A DNA stretch of 28,681 nucleotides from Spirochaetia bacterium (GCA_900770075.1 CAAGIZ010000002.1:1-28681); one strand, 5' to 3'. Positions 15,295 to 23,989 are shown, counted from the first letter of the stretch. Translations and numbers: made by a program. Notes: generated by a model not told the origin, from the letters alone.

Positions 15295-16128
15295 TCAGAC
15301 TTCTTCAAGACGGTAGATGTCTTTTCGGCGGGCTGCAAGGATTTTGTACTGACGGCGGAAATCTTCAACCTGTTTCAAATCAACATCAACGCAGAGAATT
15401 CCCTCTTTTTCGTCCAGCCGGGCAAGCACTTTTCCAAAGGGATCCACAAAAATTGAGTGTCCCCAGGCAACATACCCGGCTTTTTCGTCCCGTGCCGGTG
15501 AACATCCTGCCATAAAAAACTGATTGTCCGTTGCCCTTGTCCTGAACATAAGCTCCCACCAGGCAGGTCCGCTGGTCATATTGAAGGCTGCAGGAACAAT
15601 CACAAGACTTGCCCCCTTGTCTGCCATAAGACGGCTCAACTCCGGAAAACGGATGTCAAAACAAATCATAAGTCCTATTTTACCGAATTCGGTGTCAAAA
15701 ACCGTTACGCCGTTTCCTGCGCTTAATGTGTCGCTTTCGTGGAACCGGGCTGAAGGTATGTCGCAGTCAAAAAGGTGCATTTTTCTGTGTTTTGCAATCT
15801 GCTCTCCCTTTCGGTCAAAGACGTAGGACGTGTTGTAAATTTTTTGGGTGCCGGGGGATGTGGATGTGCCGGAAGACTCGGGCATGGAGCCTGCAACAAG
15901 GTAGATTCCGTGTTTTTTTGCACTGGCACTGAGTTTCTGCCAGTTTTCCCCGCCGTCAGGCTGGGCATAGACCGGAAAATTCGAGGCCTTGTAAGGGCAG
16001 CTGAACATCTCCGGCAACACCACAATGTCTGCACCTGCGGCAGCCGCTTCGGAAATTTTTTTTAAGGCAATTTCCATGTTTTCGTCGTTTGTGTTTTTGC
16101 CTTTCATCTGAACAAGTGCAAGTTTCAT
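15295..16128 (-). CDS. Carbon-nitrogen hydrolase, omega-amidase-like
   Basis: 277 residues. The nitrilase triad is complete: Glu40 in VVLPEMF, Lys116 in KHRKMHLFD and Cys156 in LMICFDIRFPE. 'KMHLFD-x-D' and 'ICFDIRFPEL' are typical of the omega-amidase / Nit2 branch, which hydrolyses 2-oxoglutaramate and 2-oxosuccinamate, the keto-amides left by transamination of glutamine and asparagine. A class III aminotransferase in the same series would fit that. Cytoplasmic. It is last in the minus-strand series after the alcohol dehydrogenase. N-carbamoylputrescine or other amides are alternatives. Confidence 0.85.
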   Translation of the reverse strand: MKLALVQMKGKNTNDENMEIALKKISEAAAAGADIVVLPEMFSCPYKASNFPVYAQPDGGENWQKLSASAKKHGIYLVAGSMPESSGTSTSPGTQKIYNTSYVFDRKGEQIAKHRKMHLFDCDIPSARFHESDTLSAGNGVTVFDTEFGKIGLMICFDIRFPELSRLMADKGASLVIVPAAFNMTSGPAWWELMFRTRATDNQFFMAGCSPARDEKAGYVAWGHSIFVDPFGKVLARLDEKEGILCVDVDLKQVEDFRRQYKILAARRKDIYRLEEV

Positions 16129-16186
16129 CGTCAGTTCCCCCTGTCAGCATGCAGTAATTGCCGCCCGAAAATCTTCAGGGCAAAGT

Positions 16187-17344
16187 CTATTTTGACCTCA
16201 GTATGTCGTAAACAGCAATCTGCTCTTCTTTTGTAAGAACCTTGTAGCAGTTTGCAGGGGAGCCGGAAGCAACGGAATCTCCTGCCATTTTTTCTTCTTT
16301 TTCCGCAAATTTTTCAAGGTCAAGGCCGTATTCCCGCAAAGTAGGAATTTTCAGATTTTTTGTAAACTCTTCCAGGGCACCAAGGAATTTTTCTGCCGCT
16401 GTTTTTTCATCGTCTTTTTCGCAGGCCGCTCCCACAAGCACCCCGAGTTCTGCAAACCGGCCGTATGCACCGGGCAGGACAGCCCTCAGGCACTCAACAA
16501 GCAGCATGGCATTTGAAATTCCGTGAGGCACGTGAAAAACTGCCCCGATAGGACGGCTCATTCCGTGGACAATAGTCGTAGGGCTGGTGTTTATGGCAAC
16601 TCCGGCTTCCCAGGCTGCAAGAAGCATGTTTTCCCTGGCAACTTTGTCGGAACCGTCCTTTACGGCAGCAGGCAGGTACTTAAAAATGCGCTTTATTGCA
16701 TCCAGACAGTACATATCCGTTACCGGGGTGTGCTTAACGCAGGTGTAGCTTTCTACGGCATGGGTAAGGGCATCCATTCCCGTGGCAAGGGTAATCGACG
16801 CAGGAGAACTGAGGGTGTAGGTGTAATCCAAAACGGAAAGTTCCGGCAGAAGGGCATCGCCTTTAAGCAGAAGTTTTGAATCTGTGGCAGTGTCGGTAAA
16901 AACCAGATATTTTGTGGCTTCCGAGCCAGTACCGGCAGTAGTAGGAATTAAAACCAGCGGTGCAAATTTACCGGACATTTCCTTTCCGGCATAATCGGCA
17001 AGCTTCCCCGGCAGAACAGCCATTGCCGCAACAGCCTTTGCGCTGTCCAAAGGAGTTCCGCCCCCAAGACCTACAATAAAATCGCACTTTTCGCTTTTAA
17101 AAACTTCAACACCGGCATAAATCATCAAATCCGTCGGTTCCCCAGGCAGGTCGTTAAAAACAACGGAGTCAATCCCCTGCCCTTTCAGCACCTCCTGCAC
17201 CTGAGCAGTAAGTCCTGTCTTCGTTATAATTTTGCCCGTTACGATCAGGGCCTTTTTTCCAAATTCTTTTAGCCTTGGAGCCGCAGTTTCAAGCGCCCCT
17301 TCCCCAAAAACAGTCCGCGGTACAGCAGTAAAATTAAAATTCAT
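16187..17344 (-). CDS. Iron-containing alcohol dehydrogenase
   Basis: 385 residues, the usual family length. NAD-binding GLGGGTPLDSAKA (residues 92-104), IPTTAGTGSEAT, the metal ligands Asp191 and His195 in GMDALTHAVESY, and histidines in HGMSRPIGAVFHVPHG. These are the features of group III Fe-dependent alcohol dehydrogenases (FucO/EutG type). The physiological substrate is unknown; it could reduce an aldehyde formed by the neighbouring aminotransferase. It lies between the PPOX gene (21 bases) and the nitrilase gene (58 bases), probably one transcript. Confidence 0.9.
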   Translation of the reverse strand: MNFNFTAVPRTVFGEGALETAAPRLKEFGKKALIVTGKIITKTGLTAQVQEVLKGQGIDSVVFNDLPGEPTDLMIYAGVEVFKSEKCDFIVGLGGGTPLDSAKAVAAMAVLPGKLADYAGKEMSGKFAPLVLIPTTAGTGSEATKYLVFTDTATDSKLLLKGDALLPELSVLDYTYTLSSPASITLATGMDALTHAVESYTCVKHTPVTDMYCLDAIKRIFKYLPAAVKDGSDKVARENMLLAAWEAGVAINTSPTTIVHGMSRPIGAVFHVPHGISNAMLLVECLRAVLPGAYGRFAELGVLVGAACEKDDEKTAAEKFLGALEEFTKNLKIPTLREYGLDLEKFAEKEEKMAGDSVASGSPANCYKVLTKEEQIAVYDILRSK

Positions 17345-17365
17345 ACAAATCCTCCCTTACACTTC

Positions 17366-17860
17366 TCAAACAGAAGCCACTCCCTTTTTATGAGCCTTGC
17401 AAGTCAGCTCCGTAACTTCAATCTTAAAAACCCCAACCCTGGAAAGCATAACCTCAGGAAAATTCCAGTCCGCCTTTCCCGAAATTTTTCTCATCAGCAG
17501 GGCAAGACCGTGTCTTTTTTCATCCGGCTCTTCAACCGCAGAAACAGTGCCTTCGCCAATCACGCTGGAATAATACGAAGAATAATCACAGGCTTCTTTA
17601 CCTTCCATTATTTCCCCATCGCAGTCCATCTCAAAGCCCACAAGCCCGCCTTTTTTTGCAAGCACCGCCTTCCTTCCTGCAAGGGCCCCATGAAAGTAAA
17701 AAGTGTATTTTCCGCCTTTTTCCTCAAAACCAAAGTTCAAGGGAACAACGTAAATGTGCCCATCGTCGTAAAACCCCACTTTTATTGAATAACATTTTTC
17801 AATAACAGCGTTAATTTCAGAAATATCGGTCACTTCCCTGTCCTTACGGCGCATTTTCAT
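17366..17860 (-). CDS. Pyridoxamine 5'-phosphate oxidase-family (flavin-nucleotide-binding) protein
   Basis: 164 residues from the ATG at 17858-17860, chosen because AAGGAAA lies seven bases upstream; the longer frame runs into the R8 repeat. MRRKDREVTD is the standard start of the NimA-like/PPOX subgroup, followed by YVVPLNFGFE, TFYFHGALAGRKAVLAKK, VGFEMDC and a C-terminal KIEVTELTCKAHK. These small split-barrel proteins bind FMN or a related cofactor; NimA homologues reduce nitroimidazoles, but most have no assigned job. A decayed relative of its C-terminus lies at 655-765. Confidence 0.85.
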   Translation of the reverse strand: MKMRRKDREVTDISEINAVIEKCYSIKVGFYDDGHIYVVPLNFGFEEKGGKYTFYFHGALAGRKAVLAKKGGLVGFEMDCDGEIMEGKEACDYSSYYSSVIGEGTVSAVEEPDEKRHGLALLMRKISGKADWNFPEVMLSRVGVFKIEVTELTCKAHKKGVASV

Positions 17861-17902
17861 AAACAATTTCCTTTTTTCAGCAAATGTAATGTTTTTATGC
17901 CG

Positions 17903-18045
17903 GGCCATTTTTGGCAGCAGAGCCGCCAAAAACCGGGTCTTCCGCACTTCCGCGTCTTACGCGCTCCATTCGGAGACAAAGGCCTTCAGCCTTTGCCCCC
18001 GAACGCCTCCGGCGGTGCTCCAGCCCCTTGTCCAATAAGACAGCT
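17903..18045 (+). repeat. GC-rich interspersed element R8
   Basis: Almost the same as R9: TTTTTGGC...GCCAAAAA hairpin, ACCGGGTCTTCCGCACTTCC, GCGTCTTACGCGCTCCATTC, hairpin AAAGGC-cttca-GCCTTT, then CCCCCGAACGCCTCCGGCGG and TGCTCCAGCCCCT. It lies between the aminotransferase and PPOX genes of the same strand. Confidence 0.75.
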
Positions 18046-18079
18046 GAAAAACCTTCCAAAGGTGGTTTTTTAAAGTACC

Positions 18080-19405
18080 CTAAACGTACTTCTCATCAAC
18101 GATAGAAAGAACCTCGTCAAGAACGGCAAGTTCTTCGTCAATCTGTTCCTCCGTAATTATAAGCGGCGGTGCCACAATAATTACATTTTCGTGAGAATAA
18201 GTAAAGAAACCCCGGCTTTTCAGTTCCTTTACGATTGCACCCATAATTCCCTTCGGATCTGCACCCCAAGGAACAAGAGGCTCCCTTGTAACAGTGTCTT
18301 TAACCAGTTCAACTCCCGAAAAAAGTCCGATGTAGCGCACGTCACCTATGCACTTATGCCTGGTTTTAAGCTCTTCAAGTTTTTCGCCAAGATGCTTTCC
18401 AACCTTCTGAACATGCCCTTCAATGTCGTTTTTAAGGTAAAATTCCTGACAGGCAAGTCCGGCAGCACAGGCAAGAGGATGTCCCGAATAAGTAAGACCG
18501 CAGCTCAGATATTTGTCATCAAAAAAATGAGCAATTTCGTTCTTAACGATACAGCCGCCCAAAGGAATATAGCCGGAGTTTACACCCTTTGCAAAAGTTA
18601 TGATATCCGGGGTAACGTCAAAGTTCATGTAGGCAAACATCTTTCCGGTTCTGTACCAGCCTGCCATAACTTCATCGCAAATCATCATAATGCCGAATTC
18701 ATCACAGATTTTCCGCACGCCTTTCAGGTAGTTTTTAGGATAGATTATAATACCGTTGGAACCTACAACCGTCTCCAGAATTATGGCAGCAACCCTGTCT
18801 CCGCCTTCAAAAATCACCTGTTCACGGAGCCTGTTTACATAGTATTCACATTCTTCATCTTCCGACTCAAAATGCAGTTTTTCCTGATAAGGATAAGGTC
18901 CCCTAAAATGTATAAATCCCGGAATGGCAGGTTCCAGGGCAAAGTGCCGTGGTTCGCCAGTAAGGTTTCCGGCACCGAAAGTAGAGCCGTGGTAAGAGCG
19001 GTACTGGCTCATAACCTTAAAACGTCCTGTGTACATTCTGGCAATTTTTATGGCATTTTCGTTGGCATCTGCACCGCCGTTGGTAAAAAACACTTTTCCA
19101 AAACAATCCGGCAGCCTGTCAATTATGGATTTTGCAAGTTTAGCCCTCGGCTCAGCCCCCCAAGAACCCTGCACGTAAGCATACTTATCCAGCTGCTCCT
19201 TTATAGCCTGAGTCATCTCCGCATTTGCATAGCCGGCATTCACATTCACCTGCTCAGAAGACATATCTGCATAGCGTTTTCCATCAGTGTCGTAGATGTA
19301 GATTCCCTCCGCATGATCTACAACAATAGGGTTCAGCCCGCCCTGCCGGCTCCAGCCCAAAAGCACGTTTTCCGTCTGCATCTGTGCAATCTCTTTAGCG
19401 TCCAT
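18080..19405 (-). CDS. Class III PLP-dependent aminotransferase
   Basis: 441 residues, GGAGG nine bases before the ATG at 19403-19405. Fold type I landmarks: FFTNGGADANENAIKIAR (phosphate-binding region), YRSYHGSTFGAGNLTG, ICDEVMAGWYRTG (Asp that holds the pyridine nitrogen) and DIITFAKGVNSGYIPLGG with the Schiff-base lysine. The set resembles omega-amino acid / taurine-pyruvate-type transaminases. The substrate is not determinable; beta-alanine, taurine or another omega-amine are options. It has its own upstream region with a TACATCGTGCACG palindrome and is followed by R8. Confidence 0.88.
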   Translation of the reverse strand: MDAKEIAQMQTENVLLGWSRQGGLNPIVVDHAEGIYIYDTDGKRYADMSSEQVNVNAGYANAEMTQAIKEQLDKYAYVQGSWGAEPRAKLAKSIIDRLPDCFGKVFFTNGGADANENAIKIARMYTGRFKVMSQYRSYHGSTFGAGNLTGEPRHFALEPAIPGFIHFRGPYPYQEKLHFESEDEECEYYVNRLREQVIFEGGDRVAAIILETVVGSNGIIIYPKNYLKGVRKICDEFGIMMICDEVMAGWYRTGKMFAYMNFDVTPDIITFAKGVNSGYIPLGGCIVKNEIAHFFDDKYLSCGLTYSGHPLACAAGLACQEFYLKNDIEGHVQKVGKHLGEKLEELKTRHKCIGDVRYIGLFSGVELVKDTVTREPLVPWGADPKGIMGAIVKELKSRGFFTYSHENVIIVAPPLIITEEQIDEELAVLDEVLSIVDEKYV

Positions 19406-19499
19406 ATTTCTTCCTCCAAAAACCTTAAAAATCAAGGGCACTTCAAAAAAAACCGTTTCCGGCTCTTCCTTGTTCCCGTACCAAAAACATACAACTTTC

Positions 19500-19530
19500 G
19501 TACATCGTGCACGTTAGCATTTTATACAAA
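19500..19530 (-). promoter_or_regulatory. Aminotransferase promoter with TACATCGTGCACG operator
   Basis: The palindrome core CGTGCACG lies at 19506-19513 within TACATCGTGCACGT (19501-19514). The same 13 bases occur at 22397-22409. On the minus strand a -10-like TATAAAA lies just upstream (19527-19521), so the operator would cover the start of transcription. The -35 is unclear. The rest of the gap 19406-19676 holds the short repeat AGGGAAACACTGATTAA (19570-19585) and no gene. Confidence 0.5.
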
Positions 19531-19676
19531 GATTAAAATTCTTTTTATGCTTTTTCCACAAATTTTTTTAGGGAAACACTGATTAACAGGGCTCCACATT
19601 ATAAATTTTTATGGAAAACTTGGGGCGAGAGGGAGCAAATGGGCAGCAGTCACGAAACAGCACAAATCCAACCGCC

Positions 19677-20474
19677 CTAATTCTGCAAAAAGCTTTCAGG
19701 AATATCCGTTATAAGCATATGCCCCGGCGCATGGGTAATGCAAAAATCCGGCCTGGAGTTCATAACCACGCTTTGAGGAGTAACGCCACAAGCCCAGAAA
19801 ACCGGCACCTCCCCTTCCCTCACGGTGCTGGGCTCCCCAAAATCCGGGCGGCTCAGGTCTTTAATTCCGATTTTTTCAGGATTCCCGATATGAACAGGCG
19901 CCCCGTGAACCTTCGGCACCCTGGCAGTAATGGTCACCGCCCTCACCACCTGCTCATAAGGCACAGGCCGCATGGAAACCACCATCTTTCCGCTAAAAAT
20001 CCCCGCCGGAACCGTTTCAATGTTTGTCAAATACATGGGCACGTTGTGGTTTTCCGAAATATTTCGCACGTCGATTCCCCCGTCAATCAGAAGGCTCTCA
20101 AAAGAAAAGCTGCATCCGATTACAAAAGAAACAAGATCATCCCGCCAGTATTTTTCAACGTCAGTGCACTCATCAAAAAGCACCCCGTCCTTCCAGACCC
20201 GGTATTTCGGAATTTCCCTGGCAATGTCGCAGCCCTCCGCAGAAGACTTCAAAAACCTCGAACCGCAGTCGCTCACTTCCAGAAGCGGACAGGATTTCTG
20301 GTTCCTCTGGCAGAAAAGCAGAAAGTCATAGGCATATTTTTTAGGCAGCACACAAAGGTTCGCCTGAGCAAAACCGTCGCACATTCCCGAAGTCTGCCCG
20401 GTAATTTTCCCCTCCCCTGCCAGTTTCCGCACTTCTTTAGGCAAAAAATTTCTGTAAGGATTAAGATTTTCCAT
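19677..20474 (-). CDS. DUF1445 / D-glutamate cyclase-like putative hydro-lyase
   Basis: 265 residues from the ATG at 20472-20474, with GGAGG seven bases upstream. PYRNFLPKEVRKLAGEGKI, TSGMCDGFAQANLCVLP, FVIGCSFSFESLL, MYLTNIETVPAG, VVSMRPVP and ITHAPGHMLITD are the conserved blocks of the DUF1445 (YcsI) family. The mammalian member DGLUCY converts D-glutamate to 5-oxo-D-proline; bacterial members usually sit beside kipI/kipA/ycsF genes. Here it lies directly after a KipI-KipA fusion, supporting a 5-oxoproline/D-glutamate role. Cytoplasmic. Confidence 0.87.
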   Translation of the reverse strand: MENLNPYRNFLPKEVRKLAGEGKITGQTSGMCDGFAQANLCVLPKKYAYDFLLFCQRNQKSCPLLEVSDCGSRFLKSSAEGCDIAREIPKYRVWKDGVLFDECTDVEKYWRDDLVSFVIGCSFSFESLLIDGGIDVRNISENHNVPMYLTNIETVPAGIFSGKMVVSMRPVPYEQVVRAVTITARVPKVHGAPVHIGNPEKIGIKDLSRPDFGEPSTVREGEVPVFWACGVTPQSVVMNSRPDFCITHAPGHMLITDIPESFLQN

Positions 20475-20489
20475 TTTTTTCCTCCATAT

Positions 20490-20625
20490 ATGGGCGTCTT
20501 TGCAGCAGGCTGCAAACCGGGTCTTCCGCACTTCCGCGTCTTCGCGCTACATTCGGAGACAAAGGCCTTCAGCCTTTGCCCCCGAACGCCTCCGGCGGTG
20601 CTCCAGCCCCTGACGCAAAATTTAT
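20490..20625 (+). repeat. GC-rich interspersed element R9
   Basis: Hairpin TTTGCAGC-ag-GCTGCAAA, then ACCGGGTCTTCCGCACTTCC, GCGTCTTCGCGCTACATTC, AAAGGC-cttca-GCCTTT, CCCCCGAACGCCTCCGGCGG and TGCTCCAGCCCCT. From the second block onward it is nearly identical to R8 2.5 kb away, while the first hairpin differs. It separates two genes that should be co-transcribed. Confidence 0.75.
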
Positions 20626-20646
20626 TTAGGGCACCTCTAAAAAGTG

Positions 20647-22338
20647 TCAATCAGCACTTCCAAAATTTTCCTTCAGTACAAACCTTACCTTTGTTCCGGG
20701 AACAGCCTGAGCAAGGGTGCACATTCCGTCCTTCGTAACGCAGGCAATCTTTGCGTAACCTCCAGCAGTCTGCCTGTCACTGGCCATAACCACAGGAAGC
20801 CCTGCCGAAGTAATCTGCACCGCACCAAAAGGCACCGCATCCGAAATTATGTCCGTCTTTCCGCAATTCAGGCTTTCTCCCGAAAAACGGATTCCCATAC
20901 GGTCGCTTTCCGGGCTTACCGTATAAACCTGCCCTGTAAAATTTTTAAAATCTTCATCAGAAAAAAAATCCCTCTGAGCACCGGGCACAACTTCCACTTC
21001 AACAAAACCTTCCGGCAAAAAAGTCATGGCAGTTTTTTCAACGGACTTTTCTTCCAGCCTTTTTTTATCCGTCAAAAAATCTGCTCCAAAAGCCAGCTGT
21101 GCACCCTCATAAAGCCCGGCTCCCCCAAGTCCTCCAGTTCTGCTTTTTACATTGGTCGAGCGGCTTCCAAAAAACGGCACGCAGAGAATTCCTCCCCTAA
21201 AGGCCATGTAGGAACGGAGTCCTTTTTTTGCAAATCCGCATTTAAGAATACTTCCGGCCGAAGCCTTAACGGCACGGTTCAACGGCACGGCCTTTCCGTC
21301 CAGCAGAACTTCACTTTCCGCTCCCGTAACGGCAAAAACACAGTCCGAAGAAAACTCAATTTCCGGACCGCAGAGAGTGGTTTCCAGACAGGCTGCTTCT
21401 TTTCTGTTTCCCACAAGTTCATTTGCAAGAACAAGGCTCTTTCTGTCCATGGCTCCGCTCTCTCCAATTCCAAATTTCTGAAAGCCCTTCCGCCCCAAAT
21501 CCTGAACAGTCGTCAGCACCCCTCCGCTCAAAACCCGCGCACCCCCGGAGCAGACAAACCTGTGCCTTCCATTTTCTGCCACAGCATTTTTTTCTTTTCC
21601 GCTTAAAAAACCGTTTTCTTCAAGCCACTTTTTTTCGTCAAAATTTTCAAATTCTTCCTTTGTAACAGGCACAAACCGAATTTTATCCCCAGCAGAATAC
21701 AAAAAAGCAGGTTTTCTTCCGCTGTCAAAAACTTTCAGCGGCGTGCGCCCTATTATCCGCCAGCCTCCGGGAGACTCCACAGGGTAAAGCCCCGTCTGGC
21801 TTCCGCCAATTGCCACACTACCTGCAGGAATTTTTGTGCGGGGAACAGAAAGCCTCGGAGTTTCCAGCCGGCTGTCCATTCCTCCAAGGTAAGCAAAGCC
21901 AGGCAAAAATCCCAGCATATAGATTAAATACTCTGTTCCAGAATGAATCCTTACAGTTTCTTCCACCGAAAGCCCCGCCCCTTCTGCAACAAATTTCAGG
22001 TCAGGGGCAAACTGTTCCTCATAACAGACAGGAATTTTTACAGTTTTTCCAGTAAAGTCCCCTTCAGTTTCTTCCATAAAGGTTTTTCTTAAAGCCTCTT
22101 CTGCAATCTCCTTTACCAGCCGGGCAGAACAATTTCCGCTGTCGAAATAAACTGTTACATCACAGTAGGCGGGCACAACCTCTTCAATCCCCGGAATTTC
22201 CGCCGAAAAACCCTCAAAATTTTTTGTAAACGCAGAAACAAAGGCATTTACTTCCCGGCAGATTTTCCGCTCAAACTGAACCTCCAGAGAATCTTCCCCG
22301 GAAAAAACAATACGTGCCGTTTTTTTTATTTCTTCCAT
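20647..22338 (-). CDS. KipI-KipA fusion (5-oxoprolinase subunits PxpB-PxpC)
   Basis: 563 residues from the ATG at 22336-22338, seven bases after GGGGAGG. Residues ~5-240 are the KipI/PxpB domain (YMLGFLPGFAYLGG, PRTKIPAGSVAIGGSQTGLYP, SPGGWRIIGRTP). Residues ~270-563 are the KipA/PxpC domain (LTTVQDLGRKGFQKFGI, SGAMDRKSLVLAN, FRGGI, FSGESLNC). In E. coli the separate PxpA, PxpB and PxpC hydrolyse 5-oxoproline to glutamate with ATP. PxpA (LamB/YcsF) is not in this window. Fusions of the two subunits are known. The last codons overlap the short repeat AATCAGCACTTCC (20648-20660). Confidence 0.88.
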   Translation of the reverse strand: MEEIKKTARIVFSGEDSLEVQFERKICREVNAFVSAFTKNFEGFSAEIPGIEEVVPAYCDVTVYFDSGNCSARLVKEIAEEALRKTFMEETEGDFTGKTVKIPVCYEEQFAPDLKFVAEGAGLSVEETVRIHSGTEYLIYMLGFLPGFAYLGGMDSRLETPRLSVPRTKIPAGSVAIGGSQTGLYPVESPGGWRIIGRTPLKVFDSGRKPAFLYSAGDKIRFVPVTKEEFENFDEKKWLEENGFLSGKEKNAVAENGRHRFVCSGGARVLSGGVLTTVQDLGRKGFQKFGIGESGAMDRKSLVLANELVGNRKEAACLETTLCGPEIEFSSDCVFAVTGAESEVLLDGKAVPLNRAVKASAGSILKCGFAKKGLRSYMAFRGGILCVPFFGSRSTNVKSRTGGLGGAGLYEGAQLAFGADFLTDKKRLEEKSVEKTAMTFLPEGFVEVEVVPGAQRDFFSDEDFKNFTGQVYTVSPESDRMGIRFSGESLNCGKTDIISDAVPFGAVQITSAGLPVVMASDRQTAGGYAKIACVTKDGMCTLAQAVPGTKVRFVLKENFGSAD

Positions 22339-22367
22339 AACATTGCCTCCCCTGACTTTGCACATAA

Positions 22368-22442
22368 ATCTTAATTCCTGACGACTTTTTATTCAATACA
22401 TCGTGCACGATATATTGATTTTTTAATTCAATCTTTTATACT
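22368..22442. promoter_or_regulatory. Divergent promoters with a 24-bp palindrome
   Basis: A near-perfect palindrome spans 22394-22417 with core ATCGTGCACGAT (22400-22411) and outer arms CAATA/TATTG; only one base pair is unmatched. Leftwards, TTGAAT (22396-22391), 17 bases, TAAGAT (22373-22368) would drive the KipI-KipA gene. Rightwards, TTGATT (22415-22420), 16 bases, TATACT (22437-22442) would drive the serine dehydratase genes. The palindrome overlaps both -35 boxes. A second site lies at 19501-19514. Confidence 0.65.
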
Positions 22443-22448
22443 GTTCCC

Positions 22449-23120
22449 ATGAACATTTTTGACATAGTAGGACCTGTCATGGTGGGGCCTTCAAGTTCCC
22501 ATACGGCAGGCGCAGTAAAAATAGGTTATACCTCCCGCAAACTTCTGGCCGAGCCCGTACAAAAAGCAGAAATCCTGCTCTACGGTTCTTTTCTGGCAAC
22601 CGGCATTGGACACGGTACGGACAGGGCTATTGTGGCAGGTCTTTTAGGTATGTTACCGGACAACCCGGAAATTCCCCGCAGTTTTGAACTTGCAAAAAAA
22701 GCAGGCATGGAATTCACCTTTGGAGAAGCAAAACTCAAAAACGCCCATCCCAACTCAGTGCAGCTCCTTCTGACAGGAAAAAACGGCCGCCATCTGGAAA
22801 TTACAGGGGAATCTTTAGGCGGTTCCCTCATAAACATAGCACAAATCGACGGACTGAGTGCAAATTTTTCTGCCGAATACCCTACCCTCATCGTTCATAA
22901 CCTGGATCAGCCGGGGCACATTGCCGAAGTTACCAGCATGCTGAGCCACAAATCCGTAAACATCGCTTCAATGCAACTGTACCGTTCCAGCCGGGGAGGA
23001 AATGCCGTAATGGTAATCGAATGTGACCAAGAAGTTCCTGCAGAATCCATAAAATGGCTGGAACATCTGGAGGGCATAGAAAAAGTCACCTACTACAGCC
23101 TGTCAGGGAGTAAAAAATGA
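22449..23120 (+). CDS. sdaAB: L-serine dehydratase, beta subunit
   Basis: 223 residues. MNIFDIVGPVMVGPSSSHTAGAV is the canonical family start, so the ATG at 22449 is secure even though no ribosome site precedes it. Residues ~1-140 form the beta domain (PSSSHTAG, YGSFLATGIGHGTDRA, HPNSV). Residues ~147-223 (LIVHNLDQPGHIAEVTSML, VNIASMQLYR) are an ACT domain, a small-molecule sensor. With the alpha subunit it deaminates serine to pyruvate and ammonia. The -10 ends six bases before the ATG, implying a leaderless message. Confidence 0.94.
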   Translation: MNIFDIVGPVMVGPSSSHTAGAVKIGYTSRKLLAEPVQKAEILLYGSFLATGIGHGTDRAIVAGLLGMLPDNPEIPRSFELAKKAGMEFTFGEAKLKNAHPNSVQLLLTGKNGRHLEITGESLGGSLINIAQIDGLSANFSAEYPTLIVHNLDQPGHIAEVTSMLSHKSVNIASMQLYRSSRGGNAVMVIECDQEVPAESIKWLEHLEGIEKVTYYSLSGSKK

Positions 23121-23989
23121 GTTTTAAAACACTGTCAAAAATAGCCGAAATCTGCAATTCCCAAAAAAAAGAATTCTGGAAAGTCATAATCGAAGACGAC
23201 GCAAAAGAAAGGGGCGTTACGGAAGAAGAATCCTTCGCACAGATGACTAAAATGTACCGTGCCATGAAAAATGCAGATGCAGACTACGACCCCAACCTGC
23301 GCTCAGCCAGCGGGTTAAGCGGAGGAGACGGTGCCAAACTGGAAAATTTCAGAAAGCAGTCAAACCGCCTTATCGGAGATTTTCTGACAGAAGTCATGGA
23401 AAAAGCCGTAAAAATGGCAGAAAACAACGCCTGCATGAAGCGCATAGTTGCAGCCCCTACTGCCGGTTCCTGCGGAATAATTCCTGCAGTGCTTCTTACC
23501 TACGAAAAACAAAAAAACATTCCTGAAGAACAGATTGTCAAAGCCCTTTTTGTTGCCGCCGGAATAGGAGAAGTAATTGCCGAAACCGCCTGCATTGCAG
23601 GCTCCCAGGGCGGCTGTCAGGCAGAAATCGGGTCTTCCAGTGCAATGGCAGCCGGAGCACTGAGCTTTCTTGAAGGCGGCACAAACGAAGACATTCTGAA
23701 TTCTGCTGCCCTTGCCCTAAAAAACATGCTGGGCTTAACCTGCGATCCCGTGGCAGGTCTTGTGGAAGTTCCCTGCATAAAGCGCAACGTAAACGGTGCC
23801 ATAAATGCAGTTGTTTCCTCCCAGATGACCAAAGCCGGAGTAAAAAGCGCAATCCCCGCAGACGAGGTAATAGATTCCATGGGCCGCATCGGAAAACTTC
23901 TTCCTGCCTGCCTTCGGGAAACAGGACAGGACGGACTTGCAACAACCCCTACCGGCTTAAAAATCCTTAAAAAAATAAGCCGCGTTTAG
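23117..23989 (+). CDS. sdaAA: L-serine dehydratase, alpha subunit (Fe-S)
   Basis: 290 residues; its ATG overlaps the beta-subunit stop as ATGA, so translation is coupled. Conserved blocks: SASGLSGGDGAKL, APTAGSCGIIPAVL, AETACIAGSQGGCQAEIGSSSAMAAG, LGLTCDPVAGLVEVPC and IGKLLPACLRETGQDGLA. Cysteines at 119, 159, 167, 209 and 220 include the ligands of the oxygen-sensitive 4Fe-4S cluster that binds serine. The length and two-subunit form are typical of anaerobes. It provides pyruvate and ammonia for energy and nitrogen. Confidence 0.94.
   Translation: MSFKTLSKIAEICNSQKKEFWKVIIEDDAKERGVTEEESFAQMTKMYRAMKNADADYDPNLRSASGLSGGDGAKLENFRKQSNRLIGDFLTEVMEKAVKMAENNACMKRIVAAPTAGSCGIIPAVLLTYEKQKNIPEEQIVKALFVAAGIGEVIAETACIAGSQGGCQAEIGSSSAMAAGALSFLEGGTNEDILNSAALALKNMLGLTCDPVAGLVEVPCIKRNVNGAINAVVSSQMTKAGVKSAIPADEVIDSMGRIGKLLPACLRETGQDGLATTPTGLKILKKISRV

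Noticed and set aside
18191..21606. Long plus-strand open frames at 18191-19582, 19611-20738 and 20644-21606
   Set aside because: Each is antisense to a well-conserved gene (aminotransferase, DUF1445, KipI-KipA) and none resembles a known protein.
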